DNA of 49,138 bases, taken from positions 1 to 49,138 of the forward strand of contig CALWRA010000023.1 in NCBI GenBank assembly GCA_944383825.1, written 5' to 3'. Below the pieces are notes generated by a model. That model ran no database searches, was not told where the DNA came from, and worked only from the letters and a program-made list of their open reading frames with translations. The stretch comes from an uncultured Acetatifactor sp. Its GTDB lineage: Bacteria; Bacillota; Clostridia; Lachnospirales; Lachnospiraceae. The position numbers were made by a program, and so were the translations under genes. Positions 16,680 to 25,698 of this stretch are shown piece by piece (positions within the stretch are counted from its first letter, which is position 1; every line of letters starts with the position of its first letter).

Positions 16680-17069
16680 ATGAGGCACTTGAGACAATTT
16701 ACAGTTATTTTAAGCATTTCGTTTATGGGGGAGCTTTTGGAGTATCTGATTCCGCTTCCCATTGCAGCCGGCATTTATGGTCTGGTACTGCTGCTTGCAG
16801 GGCTGATTTTGAAAATCATACCGCTTAGGGCAGTGGAAGGGGCGGCGGACTTTCTGGTGGAGATGATGCCTGTTATGTTTATTCCTGCAATGGTGGGGAT
16901 TATAACCAGCTGGGAGACGCTCCGGGAAATGCTGATCCCTTTGACGGTGATCACTGTGGTTTCCACTGTACTGATCATGGGAGTGACGGGAAGAACGGCC
17001 CAATGCATTCTGCGCAGGGAAAAATCAGGGAAGCGGCCAAGAAAAGCAGAAAAGGAGGAAGGGGAATGA
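16680..17069 (+). CDS. lrgA: CidA/LrgA family protein
   Basis: 129 aa with four predicted membrane helices. The segments ISFMGELLEYLIPLPIAAGIYGLVLLL and EMMPVMFIPAMVGIITSW are characteristic of CidA/LrgA holin-like proteins. These pair with LrgB to modulate murein hydrolase activity and autolysis, and have been linked to pyruvate transport in some bacteria. The start at 16680 is chosen because AGGGGT lies six bases upstream; in-frame starts at 16593 and 16650 would overlap or crowd the preceding gene. It overlaps lrgB by four bases (ATGA). No LytSR regulator is adjacent. Confidence 0.85.
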   Translation: MRHLRQFTVILSISFMGELLEYLIPLPIAAGIYGLVLLLAGLILKIIPLRAVEGAADFLVEMMPVMFIPAMVGIITSWETLREMLIPLTVITVVSTVLIMGVTGRTAQCILRREKSGKRPRKAEKEEGE

Positions 17070-17758
17070 AGGAAATGTTCACGCAGTCAGTATTTTTCGG
17101 TGCTGCGCTCAGCCTGATCTGTTATGAAATCGGACGATTCATAAAGATAAAAACAAAATCCTCCCTGGCTAATCCGCTGCTTGTGGCGGTGCTGCTTGTG
17201 GCGGCGGTGTTGCTTTTGTTTCACATTGATTTTGAGGATTACAACAGGGGGGCGGAACATATCAGCTTTTTTCTGACCCCTGCCACCATTAGCCTGGCAG
17301 TACCTCTTTACAGACAGCTGGAGCTTTTGAAAAAATATCCCAAGGCAATCATTGCCGGTGTTGGAGCCGGGGTGATGACGGCTATGGTAAGCATTTTTGT
17401 TTTAAGTGTAGCCTTTGGCCTGAGCCATGAGCAATATGTGACGCTTCTTCCCAAATCAATTACTACCGCCATAGGAATGGGAATATCGGAAAAAATGGGA
17501 GGAATTGTCACAATTACAGCAGTGTCAATCTGTATCACCGGTATTTTGGGAAGCATAATTGCCGATACCATTTGCAGGATCCTTAAAATTAAAGAGCCTA
17601 TTGCCATAGGTTTGGCCATAGGCACCTCGGCCCACGCCGTAGGAACCGCCAAGGCTTTGGAGCTGGGCGATGTGGAAGGAGCCATGAGCAGCCTTTCCAT
17701 CGTCATAGCGGGTATTATGACCGTATTTGGTGTTTCTGTGTTTTCTAATTTTATCTGA
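17066..17758 (+). CDS. lrgB: LrgB family protein
   Basis: 230 aa polytopic membrane protein. The LrgB/CidB signatures LTPATISLAVPLYRQ, LLPKSITTAIGMGIS and IAIGTSAHAVGTAKALELG are all present. It acts with LrgA in the cytoplasmic membrane to control autolysis or small-molecule efflux. Consensus AAAGGAGG precedes the ATG at 17066. The ATGA overlap with lrgA shows translational coupling. Confidence 0.92.
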   Translation: MKEMFTQSVFFGAALSLICYEIGRFIKIKTKSSLANPLLVAVLLVAAVLLLFHIDFEDYNRGAEHISFFLTPATISLAVPLYRQLELLKKYPKAIIAGVGAGVMTAMVSIFVLSVAFGLSHEQYVTLLPKSITTAIGMGISEKMGGIVTITAVSICITGILGSIIADTICRILKIKEPIAIGLAIGTSAHAVGTAKALELGDVEGAMSSLSIVIAGIMTVFGVSVFSNFI

Positions 17759-17839
17759 ATTTTGTGTGAAAAAAAACTGCATACTTTTTTCCCGTGACGC
17801 CAACAATAACCTTGTAAAACAAATCAGGAGGTTATTGAT

Positions 17840-18025
17840 ATGAGCAATATTTCAGAACTGGATCTGCAGAATCTGCGTCATCTGATCGGCGGCTTTGACA
17901 CGACTCATTGTAAAATGCAGGAATATGCCAAGGAAGCCACTGATACTCAGGTAAAGCAATTTTTTGAAAAGGGCGCCAGATCGGCGATGGACAACAAACA
18001 GCAGCTTATGAAATTTTTGCAGTAA
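17840..18025 (+). CDS. Small coat-like protein
   Basis: 61 aa, helical, with AGGAGG six bases before the ATG. ELDLQNLRHLIGGFDTTHCK followed by an amphipathic helix (KQFFEKGARSAMDNKQQL) resembles the short proteins that sit beside CotF-type spore coat proteins in clostridia. The paired gene downstream, 47 bp away, supports a two-gene coat unit. The function is inferred from neighbours and composition; no sporulation promoter was identified with confidence. Confidence 0.55.
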   Translation: MSNISELDLQNLRHLIGGFDTTHCKMQEYAKEATDTQVKQFFEKGARSAMDNKQQLMKFLQ

Positions 18026-18072
18026 AAGGATGTGCCCGTATGTAAGGGCATTACCGGAAATGAGAGGAAAAT

Positions 18073-18333
18073 ATGCAGATGCAGGAAAAGACAATGGTGG
18101 CGGATACCCTTGCTGGTATCAATGGAGAACTGATCCGCTATGCGGAAATGATTGCACAGTCTGAAAATAAGGAATTGAAGCAGACGCTGAAGCAGATGCG
18201 CAACGCCTGTGAGCAGTCCCAGGAGGAGCTGTTTCAGATTGCAAGGGAAAAGGCATATTATGTTCCAGCCGAAAAAGCCACACAGGAAGAAGTGGCGCAT
18301 GTGAGAAGCCTGTTTACACAGGGAACGCTCTGA
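18073..18333 (+). CDS. CotF-like spore coat protein
   Basis: 86 aa, all-helical. GINGELIRYAEMIAQSENKELKQTLKQM and the C-terminal KAYYVPAEKATQEEV match the short Coat_F (ferritin-like) proteins common in clostridial spore coats. RBS GAGAGGAAA precedes the ATG. It pairs with the 61-aa gene just upstream and is closed by a terminator. It would act in the coat of the developing spore, assuming the family assignment holds. Confidence 0.65.
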   Translation: MQMQEKTMVADTLAGINGELIRYAEMIAQSENKELKQTLKQMRNACEQSQEELFQIAREKAYYVPAEKATQEEVAHVRSLFTQGTL

Positions 18334-18350
18334 TAACACGCCTTTGGCCT

Positions 18351-18392
18351 ACGTCCTGAACGGGAAGGAATTGCCTGTTCAGGGCGTATTTT
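18351..18392 (+). terminator. Intrinsic terminator after the coat-like genes
   Basis: ACGTCCTGAACGGG pairs with CCTGTTCAGGGCGT (two internal mismatches) around a short loop, followed by ATTTTG. It lies 17 bases after the stop codon at 18333. Confidence 0.75.
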
Positions 18393-18444
18393 GATGGCAC
18401 AAATGAAGCTGTTACAATAAATATGCGGAGACGCTCGGAAAATA

Positions 18445-18473
18445 TTGAAACAGCCGGAAAATTGTACTAAAAT
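18445..18473 (+). promoter_or_regulatory. Sigma-A promoter of the chemoreceptor gene
   Basis: TTGAAA (18445-18450), 17-bp spacer, TAAAAT (18468-18473). The transcript would start near 18480, after the ATG at 18474, which rules that start out and supports 18504. Confidence 0.7.
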
Positions 18474-18503
18474 ATGTCTAAGGCAGGAGAGGAGAAAGGT
18501 ATT

Positions 18504-19718
18504 ATGTTAATAGGATTGCTTATATTTTTTATCATTGCGTTTGCGGTAACCGCAGGAATTGCGGCAGCTTTTTTTGTGCGCTACAGTAAAAAGGAAAAGG
18601 AGTTTACCCAAAAGCTGTTTTGGTATGAGAGTGTGCTGGACTCCATACCGTTTCCCATATCGGTAACGGACAAGAATATGAACTGGACTTTTATCAATAA
18701 GCCGGTAGAAGAAATGCTGCATATTAAAAGAGAGGAAAGTATAGGCAGGCACTGCAGCAGCTGGGGTGCTAAAATATGTAATACACAGGATTGCGGAATT
18801 GCCTGTCTGAACAGAGGAATCTCCGAAACCTATTTCCAGCAGGCAGGTTCAAATTTCAGAGTTGATGTGAATAAGCTTTATGACGCGAACGGAGAGCTTG
18901 TGGGACATATTGAAGTGGTGCAGGACATTACCTCTCTGGAGGAGGTAATGCACAGACAGCAGGAGCTGATAGAACATGCGGAGGACGCCTGCAGAAAGCT
19001 TGTGGAGTATGCGGCAGAGTCTGCTGAGAGGGCGTATAAGCTGTCTGACGGAGCAAATGAACAGACCGCTGCAGTGGAAGAGCTTGTAGCCACTGTGGGA
19101 GAAATAGCCAGCCACACAAAAATGAATGCCGAAAGCCTTCAGATGACAACAGGGCAGACTATAGAAGCGGACAATAACCTGAAAGCAGGAAGCCGTCAGA
19201 TGGATAAGCTTATTCAGGCAATGGAGAAGATTAATGAGACCTCACAGGAGGTAAACCGTATCATATCTACAATCGAAGAGATTGCTGAACAGACGAATCT
19301 CCTGGCTCTGAACGCCTCCATTGAGGCGGCCAGGGCGGGAGAAGCCGGGAGAGGCTTTGCCGTGGTGGCGGACCAGATCGGGAAGCTGGCGGCTCAGAGC
19401 TCTGAGGCTGCAAAGGATACCAGAGAATTGATTGAGACAACGCTTCAGGCAGTACATAATGGAAATGAGATCACAGGAGAGACCGCAAAAAATCTGCAGG
19501 GCATTGTGGGGCTTATGGATGAGGTCAGAAACAATATTGACGCCATAAACGAGGAGATGACCTCTCAGGCATCCAGCATTGAACAGATAAATGAGGGGCT
19601 CGGACAGATAGCCAATGTGGTGCAGGAGAATTCCTCCATTGCAGGGGAGAGCTCTCAGACCAGCAGACTGATTGAAGAGCAGGTAAAGGCTCTGGAACAG
19701 ATTGTAAACGGAAATTGA
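18504..19718 (+). CDS. Methyl-accepting chemotaxis protein with Cys-containing PAS domain
   Basis: 404 aa. One N-terminal membrane helix (residues 1-25) leads straight into a cytoplasmic PAS domain (about 40-150), then a signalling domain with the conserved hairpin tip [20 protein letters not shown]. There is no extracellular sensor and no HAMP domain, so it should sense an internal signal. The PAS domain carries four clustered Cys ([18 protein letters not shown]), a pattern fit for metal, haem or redox sensing. RBS GGAGAGGAGAAAGG precedes 18504. No other chemotaxis gene is in the window. Confidence 0.92.
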   Translation: MLIGLLIFFIIAFAVTAGIAAAFFVRYSKKEKEFTQKLFWYESVLDSIPFPISVTDKNMNWTFINKPVEEMLHIKREESIGRHCSSWGAKICNTQDCGIACLNRGISETYFQQAGSNFRVDVNKLYDANGELVGHIEVVQDITSLEEVMHRQQELIEHAEDACRKLVEYAAESAERAYKLSDGANEQTAAVEELVATVGEIASHTKMNAESLQMTTGQTIEADNNLKAGSRQMDKLIQAMEKINETSQEVNRIISTIEEIAEQTNLLALNASIEAARAGEAGRGFAVVADQIGKLAAQSSEAAKDTRELIETTLQAVHNGNEITGETAKNLQGIVGLMDEVRNNIDAINEEMTSQASSIEQINEGLGQIANVVQENSSIAGESSQTSRLIEEQVKALEQIVNGN

Positions 19719-19729
19719 AAAATAATTTA

Positions 19730-19832
19730 ATGCCAGTCCGGCTTTCTTACGTTTGATTTAAGGAACTGTTCACCTGAAATAATATGAATATACCTTTCAA
19801 AGCAGACAATGAAAGCCTGACTGGCATATTTT
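19730..19832 (+). terminator. Long-loop hairpin with T-tract after the chemoreceptor gene
   Basis: A 17-bp inverted repeat with one mismatch (19730-19746 and 19811-19827) encloses 64 nt and is followed by ATTTTTG. Within the loop TTTGA-TTT-AAGG pairs with CCTT-TCAAA. It is probably the terminator of the upstream gene with a structured apical part, but it has the same plan and loop length as the element before agrB. Confidence 0.6.
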
Positions 19833-19855
19833 TGTGAAAGAGTGAGAGATTCTTC

Positions 19856-19896
19856 TTGACAAATCAATTTCCAGCCCATATACTTTGAATATCAAA
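19856..19896 (+). promoter_or_regulatory. FAS-II operon promoter with FabT-like operator
   Basis: TTGACA (19856-19861), exact 17-bp spacer, TATACT (19879-19884). Overlapping the -10 and start site is the palindrome TTTGA-ATA-TCAAA (19884-19896), which resembles the operator of the MarR-type fatty-acid repressor FabT of streptococci. A FabT-like gene lies at 37988-38434 in the same window. Binding there would block polymerase. Confidence 0.7.
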
Positions 19897-19928
19897 TAAT
19901 TTGAAAGATAGAATAAAGGAGAATACAA

Positions 19929-20159
19929 ATGTTTGAAAGAGTGAAAGCAATCATTGAGGAGCAGTTAAATCTGGAGGGTGTGGAGATCACGGAGAGTTCT
20001 TCTTTCAAGGATGACCTCGGAGCGGATTCTCTGGATTTATTTGAGCTGGTTATGGCTTTTGAGGAGGAATACGGCATTGAGATTCCTTCTGAGGATCTGG
20101 AAAATATCACCACTGTAGGCGATATTATGGAATATATGAAAAGCAAGGGCGTAGAATAG
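19929..20159 (+). CDS. acpP: Acyl carrier protein
   Basis: 76 aa, acidic. The phosphopantetheine site is [14 protein letters not shown] with Ser34. ACP carries growing acyl chains for the fatty-acid synthesis enzymes encoded downstream. RBS AAAGGAG lies six bases before the ATG. It is the first gene after the strong promoter and FabT-like operator, so it opens the FAS-II operon. Confidence 0.96.
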   Translation: MFERVKAIIEEQLNLEGVEITESSSFKDDLGADSLDLFELVMAFEEEYGIEIPSEDLENITTVGDIMEYMKSKGVE

Positions 20160-20209
20160 AATTATTGCCAGGCGGAAGGGCAGGAGGCAGTAAGAGCAGG
20201 AGGCAGATT

Positions 20210-21136
20210 GTGAAGACACGAATCACCGAATTACTTGGAATCGAATATCCCATTATTCAGGGAGGCATGGCCTGGGTAGCGGAATACCATTTGGCGGCGG
20301 CGGTATCCAACGCCGGAGGCTTCGGCATTATTGGCGCGGCAAGCGCGCCTCCCGAGGTAGTGAGGGAACAGATCAGAGAGGCTAAAAGGCTCACGGATAA
20401 GCCCTTTGGGGTGAATGTGATGCTGATGAACCCAAACGCGGCTCAAGTGGCGGAAATTGTTGCTCAGGAGGGCGTGAAGGCAGTTACCACCGGAGCGGGT
20501 AATCCCGCACAGTTTATGCCTCTTTGGAAGGAAGCGGGAGTTAAGGTGATTCCTGTGGTTGCCAGTGTTGCCATGGCGAAGCTGATGGAAAGAGCGGGAG
20601 CGGATGCGGTGGTTGCAGAAGGTATGGAGTCAGGCGGACATATCGGTTCGGCCACAACTATGACGCTGGTGCCCCAGGTGGCGGACGCAGTATCCATTCC
20701 TGTAATTGCGGCCGGAGGGATAGGCGATGGAAGAGGCTTCGCAGCGGCCTTTATGCTGGGGGCGGAAGGGGTTCAAATGGGAACCCGATTTTGTGTGGCA
20801 AAGGAAGCCATCACCCATGATAAATATAAGGAACGTATCATTAAGGCCAAGGATATTGACTCAGAAGTGACGGGAATGTCACATGGACATCCCATCCGCT
20901 GCATTCGCAACAATATGACAAGGGAATATCTGCGTTTGGAAAAGGAAGGGGCAGGTCTGGAGGAGCTTGAGCATCTTACTCTGGGGTCTCTGCGAAAAGC
21001 GGTTATGGAGGGCGATACAGTAAATGGCACAGTGATGGCCGGCCAGATAGCGGGACTGATACATAATGTACAATCCTGTGAGGAAATCATTCAGGAAATA
21101 ATTACAGAGGGCGGCAGGCTGCTGGAAAAGCTGTAA
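20210..21136 (+). CDS. fabK: Enoyl-ACP reductase II (FabK, FMN-dependent)
   Basis: 308 aa TIM-barrel flavoprotein of the NPD/FabK family. It starts TRITELLGIEYPIIQGGMAW and contains the FMN phosphate-binding region IPVIAAGGIGDGRGFAAAFML and GAEGVQMGTRF. FabK performs the last reduction of each elongation round and is insensitive to triclosan. The start is GTG at 20210, with AGGAGG seven bases upstream; a longer frame from 20165 has no comparable RBS. It follows acpP and precedes fabD, as in streptococci and clostridia. Confidence 0.92.
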   Translation: MKTRITELLGIEYPIIQGGMAWVAEYHLAAAVSNAGGFGIIGAASAPPEVVREQIREAKRLTDKPFGVNVMLMNPNAAQVAEIVAQEGVKAVTTGAGNPAQFMPLWKEAGVKVIPVVASVAMAKLMERAGADAVVAEGMESGGHIGSATTMTLVPQVADAVSIPVIAAGGIGDGRGFAAAFMLGAEGVQMGTRFCVAKEAITHDKYKERIIKAKDIDSEVTGMSHGHPIRCIRNNMTREYLRLEKEGAGLEELEHLTLGSLRKAVMEGDTVNGTVMAGQIAGLIHNVQSCEEIIQEIITEGGRLLEKL

Positions 21137-21175
21137 GCCGGATTTTGCGACATTCTGGAGTGAAAGGTAAAAAAG

Positions 21176-22087
21176 ATGAGTAAGACAGCATTTATTTTTC
21201 CGGGTCAGGGAGCCCAGTACCCGGGAATGGCCAAGGATTTTTATGATACTTTTTCTGTCTGCAGACAGGTGTTTGAGCTGGCGTCTCAGGCCGGCGGGCT
21301 GGACGTTGCCGAGCTTTGCTTTACGGAGAACGACAGACTGAATATTACGGAATATACACAGATCGCCATGCTGGCTGCTGAAATCGCCATGTGGAAGGCT
21401 GTGGAGGAAAAGGGCTTTCAGGCCGATGTGGCGGCCGGTCTGAGTCTGGGTGAGTACGGCGCCCTGGCATTGAGCGGTGCAATGAGTCTGGAGGATATTT
21501 TTGCGACCGTGAGAAAGCGGGGGATTTTCATGCAGGAGGCTGTCCCTGTGGGAGGCGCCATGACTGCCGTGCTGGGGCTGGATGCAGTCGTGATTGAAGA
21601 GATCTGTAAAAATACGCCGGGGCAGGTGTCCGTGGCGAATTACAACTGTCCGGGGCAGATTGTGATTACAGGCGAGGAAGAGGCAGTATCCCTGGCGTCG
21701 GAAAAGCTGACGGAGGCCGGAGCCAAACGTCTGGTGCCCTTAAAGGTCAGCGGCCCCTTCCATTCGCCCATGCTGAGAGAGGCTGCCAGGAAGCTTGGCC
21801 AGCAGCTTGCTTCTGTGGAGGTTTATGATATTGGAGTTCCTTATCTTTCCAATGTGACGGCAGATTATGTGAAGGATAAATCCCAAATTAAGGAGCTTTT
21901 GGAAAAACAAGTGGCCTCCCCCGTTAAATGGCAGCAGAGCGTGGAACGAATGATAAATGACGGGGTGGATACCTTTGTGGAAATCGGCCCGGGAAAAACG
22001 CTGTCGGGCTTTATGCGGAAAATAAGCAGGAACGTTAGAGTCCTGAATATAGAAAAAATTGAGGATTTGGAGAAATTATCATGCTGA
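21176..22087 (+). CDS. fabD: Malonyl-CoA:ACP transacylase
   Basis: 303 aa. [13 protein letters not shown] at the N-terminus, the nucleophile motif [12 protein letters not shown] with Ser90, and the catalytic His196 in SGPFHSPML identify FabD. It moves malonyl from CoA to ACP, supplying the extender unit. Its 3' end overlaps fabG by seven bases. The malonyl-CoA source (acetyl-CoA carboxylase) is not encoded in this operon. Confidence 0.96.
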   Translation: MSKTAFIFPGQGAQYPGMAKDFYDTFSVCRQVFELASQAGGLDVAELCFTENDRLNITEYTQIAMLAAEIAMWKAVEEKGFQADVAAGLSLGEYGALALSGAMSLEDIFATVRKRGIFMQEAVPVGGAMTAVLGLDAVVIEEICKNTPGQVSVANYNCPGQIVITGEEEAVSLASEKLTEAGAKRLVPLKVSGPFHSPMLREAARKLGQQLASVEVYDIGVPYLSNVTADYVKDKSQIKELLEKQVASPVKWQQSVERMINDGVDTFVEIGPGKTLSGFMRKISRNVRVLNIEKIEDLEKLSC

Positions 22088-22821
22088 AAGGAAAGGTAGC
22101 CCTTGTAACCGGAGCCAGCAGAGGCATAGGCAGGGAAATCGCACTTACGCTGGCAGAATACGGCGCGTCGGTCATTGTAAATTATAACGGTTCCAGGGAG
22201 CAGGCGGAAAAGGTTGTAGAGGAGATCAGAAAAGCTGGAGGAACAGCGGAGGCGGCTCAGTGTTCCGTTTCGGACTGCGAGGCCTGTGAAGCAATGATCC
22301 GAAATGCTCTTGATAAATACGGACACATTGATATATTGGTAAACAATGCGGGCATTACAAGGGATAATCTGGCAATGAAGATCAGTCAAGAGGATTTTGA
22401 CGCAGTATTGGATACCAATTTGAAGGGGACTTTTTATACCATAAAGCACATGTACCGTGCATTTTTAAAGCAAAGAGGCGGAAGGATCATCAATCTGGCT
22501 TCTGTAAGCGGGCTTCTGGGAAATCCGGGACAGGCAAATTACGCCGCAAGCAAGGCGGGAGTCATCGGCCTTACAAAGAGCATTGCCAGGGAGCTGGCCT
22601 CAAGGGGAGTTACGGTAAATGCTGTGGCGCCGGGCTATATTGATACGGATATGACAAAAGCTATGACGGAGTCGGCAAAAGAGGCTGTGCTTGCACAGAT
22701 CCCCCAAAAGAGAGTGGGAACGCCGAAGGACGTGGCTGAGGCGGTGGCCTTTCTGGCAAGTGACAGGGCATCGTATATTACCGGACAGGTAATATCCGTG
22801 GACGGCGGAATGCATATGTAA
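22081..22821 (+). CDS. fabG: 3-oxoacyl-ACP reductase
   Basis: 246 aa short-chain dehydrogenase. NADPH-binding GASRGIG (11-17), NNAG (88-91), and the catalytic Ser141, Tyr154 and Lys158 (NYAASKAG) are all present, and the end [14 protein letters not shown] is typical. It reduces 3-oxoacyl-ACP to 3-hydroxyacyl-ACP in elongation. The ATG overlaps the last codons of fabD, with GGAG eight bases upstream. Confidence 0.96.
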   Translation: MLKGKVALVTGASRGIGREIALTLAEYGASVIVNYNGSREQAEKVVEEIRKAGGTAEAAQCSVSDCEACEAMIRNALDKYGHIDILVNNAGITRDNLAMKISQEDFDAVLDTNLKGTFYTIKHMYRAFLKQRGGRIINLASVSGLLGNPGQANYAASKAGVIGLTKSIARELASRGVTVNAVAPGYIDTDMTKAMTESAKEAVLAQIPQKRVGTPKDVAEAVAFLASDRASYITGQVISVDGGMHM

Positions 22822-22905
22822 TGGGGGATATGCCCGCGTCGGCGGACAAATTGATTTGGCAAAAAGTAAAAGGAATGCGCAGCAAAGCGCGGAAGTGAGG
22901 AAAAA

Positions 22906-24138
22906 ATGAGGAGAAGAGTAATGATCACCGGGCTGGGCGCCATTACGCCCATCGGTCTTGGCATGCAGGAATTTTGGAACGGCGTTCGTCAGGGAAAAAC
23001 CGGGTTCGGCCCCATTACCAAATTTGACGCTTCGGGCTATAAATGCAGGTTGGCGGCGGAAGTGAAGGGTTTTGACGCCAAAAATCATATGGATCCTAAG
23101 GCAGCAAAGCGTATGGAGCTTTTCTGCCAGTATGCAGTGGCGGCATCCAGGGAAGCCATTGAGGATGCAGGGCTTAACTTGGACAAGGAGGATCCTTTCC
23201 GGCTGGGAGTTTCGGTGGGATCGGGAATCGGCTCTTTGCAGGCGTTGGAACGGGAGCACACAAAATTGCTGGAAAAAGGACCTTCAAGGGTGAATCCCCT
23301 CATGGTGCCTCTGATGATTTCTAATATGGCTGCCGGCAATGTTTCCATACAGTTTGGCTTAAAAGGAAAAAGCATTAACGTGGTCACGGCCTGCGCAACG
23401 GGAACTCATTCTATCGGGGAGGCGTTCCGCTCCATACAGTACGGCGAAGCGGAAGTTATGGTGGCGGGAGGCACCGAAAGCAGCATTACGCCAATTGGTA
23501 TTGCGGGATTCAGCGCTTTGACAGCCCTTTCCACCAGTGAGGATCCTGAGAGATGCTCTATTCCTTTTGACAAGGAGAGAAGTGGTTTTATTATGGGAGA
23601 AGGAGCCGGAATTGTCATATTGGAGGAATTGGAGCATGCTCTGGGACGGGGGGCAAAAATATATGCGGAGCTTGTAGGCTATGGAAGCACCAGTGACGCC
23701 TATCATATCACCTCTCCTGTGGAAGATGGATCCGGGGCGGCTAAGGCAATGGAATATGCAGTGGCTGACGCAGGTGCTGCAAAAGAAGAGATCACCTATA
23801 TTAACGCCCACGGCACAAGCACGCACCATAATGACTTGTTTGAAACCAGAGCCATTAAACTATGCTTTGGGGATCATGCTCGGAAAATCAAAATCAATTC
23901 TACAAAATCCATGGTGGGCCATCTTCTTGGGGCGGCGGGAGCCGTGGAATTCATTACCTGCGTAAAGGAGCTGGAGGAGGGATACTTGCATCCCACTGTG
24001 GGTTACCGCATTCCGGATGAAGAGCTGGATCTTGATTACTGCAGGGAGGCGGTGACAGGTGAATTTTCATATGCGCTGTCCAATTCTCTGGGCTTTGGCG
24101 GTCATAATGCCAGCATTTTAATAAAAAAGTATGTGTAA
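22906..24138 (+). CDS. fabF: 3-oxoacyl-ACP synthase II
   Basis: 410 aa condensing enzyme. It starts [15 protein letters not shown] and has the active-site Cys163 in [14 protein letters not shown], the His in [12 protein letters not shown], and the Lys-His motif in [12 protein letters not shown]. It condenses malonyl-ACP with acyl-ACP during elongation. RBS GTGAGGA lies ahead of the ATG. In many Lachnospiraceae fabF is followed by accB; here fabZ follows directly. Confidence 0.96.
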   Translation: MRRRVMITGLGAITPIGLGMQEFWNGVRQGKTGFGPITKFDASGYKCRLAAEVKGFDAKNHMDPKAAKRMELFCQYAVAASREAIEDAGLNLDKEDPFRLGVSVGSGIGSLQALEREHTKLLEKGPSRVNPLMVPLMISNMAAGNVSIQFGLKGKSINVVTACATGTHSIGEAFRSIQYGEAEVMVAGGTESSITPIGIAGFSALTALSTSEDPERCSIPFDKERSGFIMGEGAGIVILEELEHALGRGAKIYAELVGYGSTSDAYHITSPVEDGSGAAKAMEYAVADAGAAKEEITYINAHGTSTHHNDLFETRAIKLCFGDHARKIKINSTKSMVGHLLGAAGAVEFITCVKELEEGYLHPTVGYRIPDEELDLDYCREAVTGEFSYALSNSLGFGGHNASILIKKYV

Positions 24139-24148
24139 AGGAAAAGAA

Positions 24149-24583
24149 ATGTCTGTATTAAATATAAAAGAAATTATGGAATTGATTCCTCACAGACAGC
24201 CCTTTTTACTGATTGATACCATTGAAGAGCTGGAGCCGGGAAAAAGAGCTGTGGGAAAAAAATGTGTGTCCTATAATGAACCTTATTTTGCGGGGCATTT
24301 TCCGGAGGAACCGGTAATGCCCGGGGTGCTGATTGTGGAGGCTCTGGCCCAGGTTGGGGCGGCGGCTATCTTAAGCCAGCCGGAATTTCACGGCAAAACC
24401 GCTTACTTTGCGGCAATAAATTCTGCAAAATTCCGCCGGAAGGTGGTGCCCGGGGATGTGCTTTTGCTGGAAACGGAGATTATCAAGGTAAAAGGTCCCA
24501 TAGGAATCGGAGCGGCAAAGGCCTATGTGGGAGAGAAGCTTGCGGTACAGGCGGAGCTGACCTTTGCAATCGGCAAGGCCTGA
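24149..24583 (+). CDS. fabZ: 3-hydroxyacyl-ACP dehydratase
   Basis: 144 aa hot-dog fold. The signature [21 protein letters not shown] holds catalytic His50 and Glu64, and [12 protein letters not shown] at the N-terminus is typical of FabZ. It dehydrates 3-hydroxyacyl-ACP to the enoyl form that FabK reduces. The start at 24149 has AAAGGAAAAG upstream; an in-frame ATG at 24131 lies inside fabF. There is no fabA, fabM or fabN in the window to account for unsaturated fatty acids. Confidence 0.95.
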   Translation: MSVLNIKEIMELIPHRQPFLLIDTIEELEPGKRAVGKKCVSYNEPYFAGHFPEEPVMPGVLIVEALAQVGAAAILSQPEFHGKTAYFAAINSAKFRRKVVPGDVLLLETEIIKVKGPIGIGAAKAYVGEKLAVQAELTFAIGKA

Positions 24584-24631
24584 AGTATTCGCACTGTGCG
24601 CCGGATGCGATTACTGGTTCAGGAGGAGCAT

Positions 24632-25684
24632 ATGAAATTTAAGCCTTTAAAAATAGGAGATTTAACTGCCCGAATCCCTGTGATTCAGGGGGGGATGGGA
24701 GTAGGTATCAGCCTGGCCGGACTCGCGGGAGCCGTGGCGGCTTCAGGGGGAGTGGGTATCATTTCCACCGCGCAGATCGGTTTTCGGGAGGAAACCTTTG
24801 ACAGAGACCCCATTGGAACAAATCTGAGGGCCATAGGGAAGGAGCTGGCAAAGGCCAGAGAGCTCGCCAAGGGTGGGATCGTAGGCGTAAATATTATGGT
24901 GGCCACCAAAAAATATGAGGAATATGTAAGAGCTGCCGCGGCGGCAGGAGCAGATCTGATTATATCGGGAGCGGGACTTCCTATGACGCTTCCGGAGCTT
25001 GTGCGGGGTACAAAGACCAAAATAGCGCCAATTGTGTCCAGTCTCAAGTCATCACAGGTCATTTTTCGCTATTGGCTTAAAAAATACGACAGGCTTCCGG
25101 ATCTGGTAGTGATCGAAGGTCCGGATGCAGGGGGGCATCTGGGATTCTCTTATGAGCAGCTTGAAAACTGTGAAGGATTGGACTATGATAGGGAAATCAC
25201 AGCCATTATAGATCATGTAAAGGAGTGCGGACGCACAAGAGGGCAGGAAATCCCAGTTGCGGTAGCAGGAGGAATCTACACAGCTCAGGATGCGGAGAAG
25301 GCCTTTTCGCTGGGAGCGGACGGCGTGCAGATGGCTACCAGATTCGTCACTACCTATGAGTGCGACGCCCCCATAGAATACAAAAGGGCATACATTAACG
25401 CAGGACGCGAGGACATTGTGCTGGTAAAAAGTCCTGTGGGAATGCCGGGCAGAGCCATCCGCAATGCCTTTATTGAAAGGACAAAGGAAGGGCCGGTGCC
25501 CCACGGAAAATGTCATTTGTGCGTAAGCACCTGCGACCCGGCCACTACCCCTTATTGCATTACGGATGCTCTCGTAAATGCGGCAAAGGGAGACACAGAC
25601 CACGCGCTTCTGTTTTGCGGGACGAATGCATGGAGAGCCACAGGACTTGAGCATGTAAGCGATATAATGAAAGAGTTTCAATAG
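24632..25684 (+). CDS. FabK/nitronate monooxygenase-like flavoprotein (second copy)
   Basis: 350 aa NPD-family TIM barrel, longer than FabK. FMN-binding segments are VIQGGMGVGISLAGLAGAVA, IPVAVAGGIYTAQDA and GADGVQMATRF. The C-terminus adds a Cys-rich extension (CHLCVSTC, then TTPYCITDALVNAAKGD) that FabK lacks and that could bind a metal. It may be a specialised enoyl-ACP reductase, a nitronate monooxygenase, or a desaturase-type oxidoreductase. Its place between fabZ and fabH argues for a role in fatty-acid metabolism. AGGAGG precedes the ATG at 24632. Confidence 0.85.
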   Translation: MKFKPLKIGDLTARIPVIQGGMGVGISLAGLAGAVAASGGVGIISTAQIGFREETFDRDPIGTNLRAIGKELAKARELAKGGIVGVNIMVATKKYEEYVRAAAAAGADLIISGAGLPMTLPELVRGTKTKIAPIVSSLKSSQVIFRYWLKKYDRLPDLVVIEGPDAGGHLGFSYEQLENCEGLDYDREITAIIDHVKECGRTRGQEIPVAVAGGIYTAQDAEKAFSLGADGVQMATRFVTTYECDAPIEYKRAYINAGREDIVLVKSPVGMPGRAIRNAFIERTKEGPVPHGKCHLCVSTCDPATTPYCITDALVNAAKGDTDHALLFCGTNAWRATGLEHVSDIMKEFQ

Positions 25685-25698
25685 AAGAGGAAATAGAT

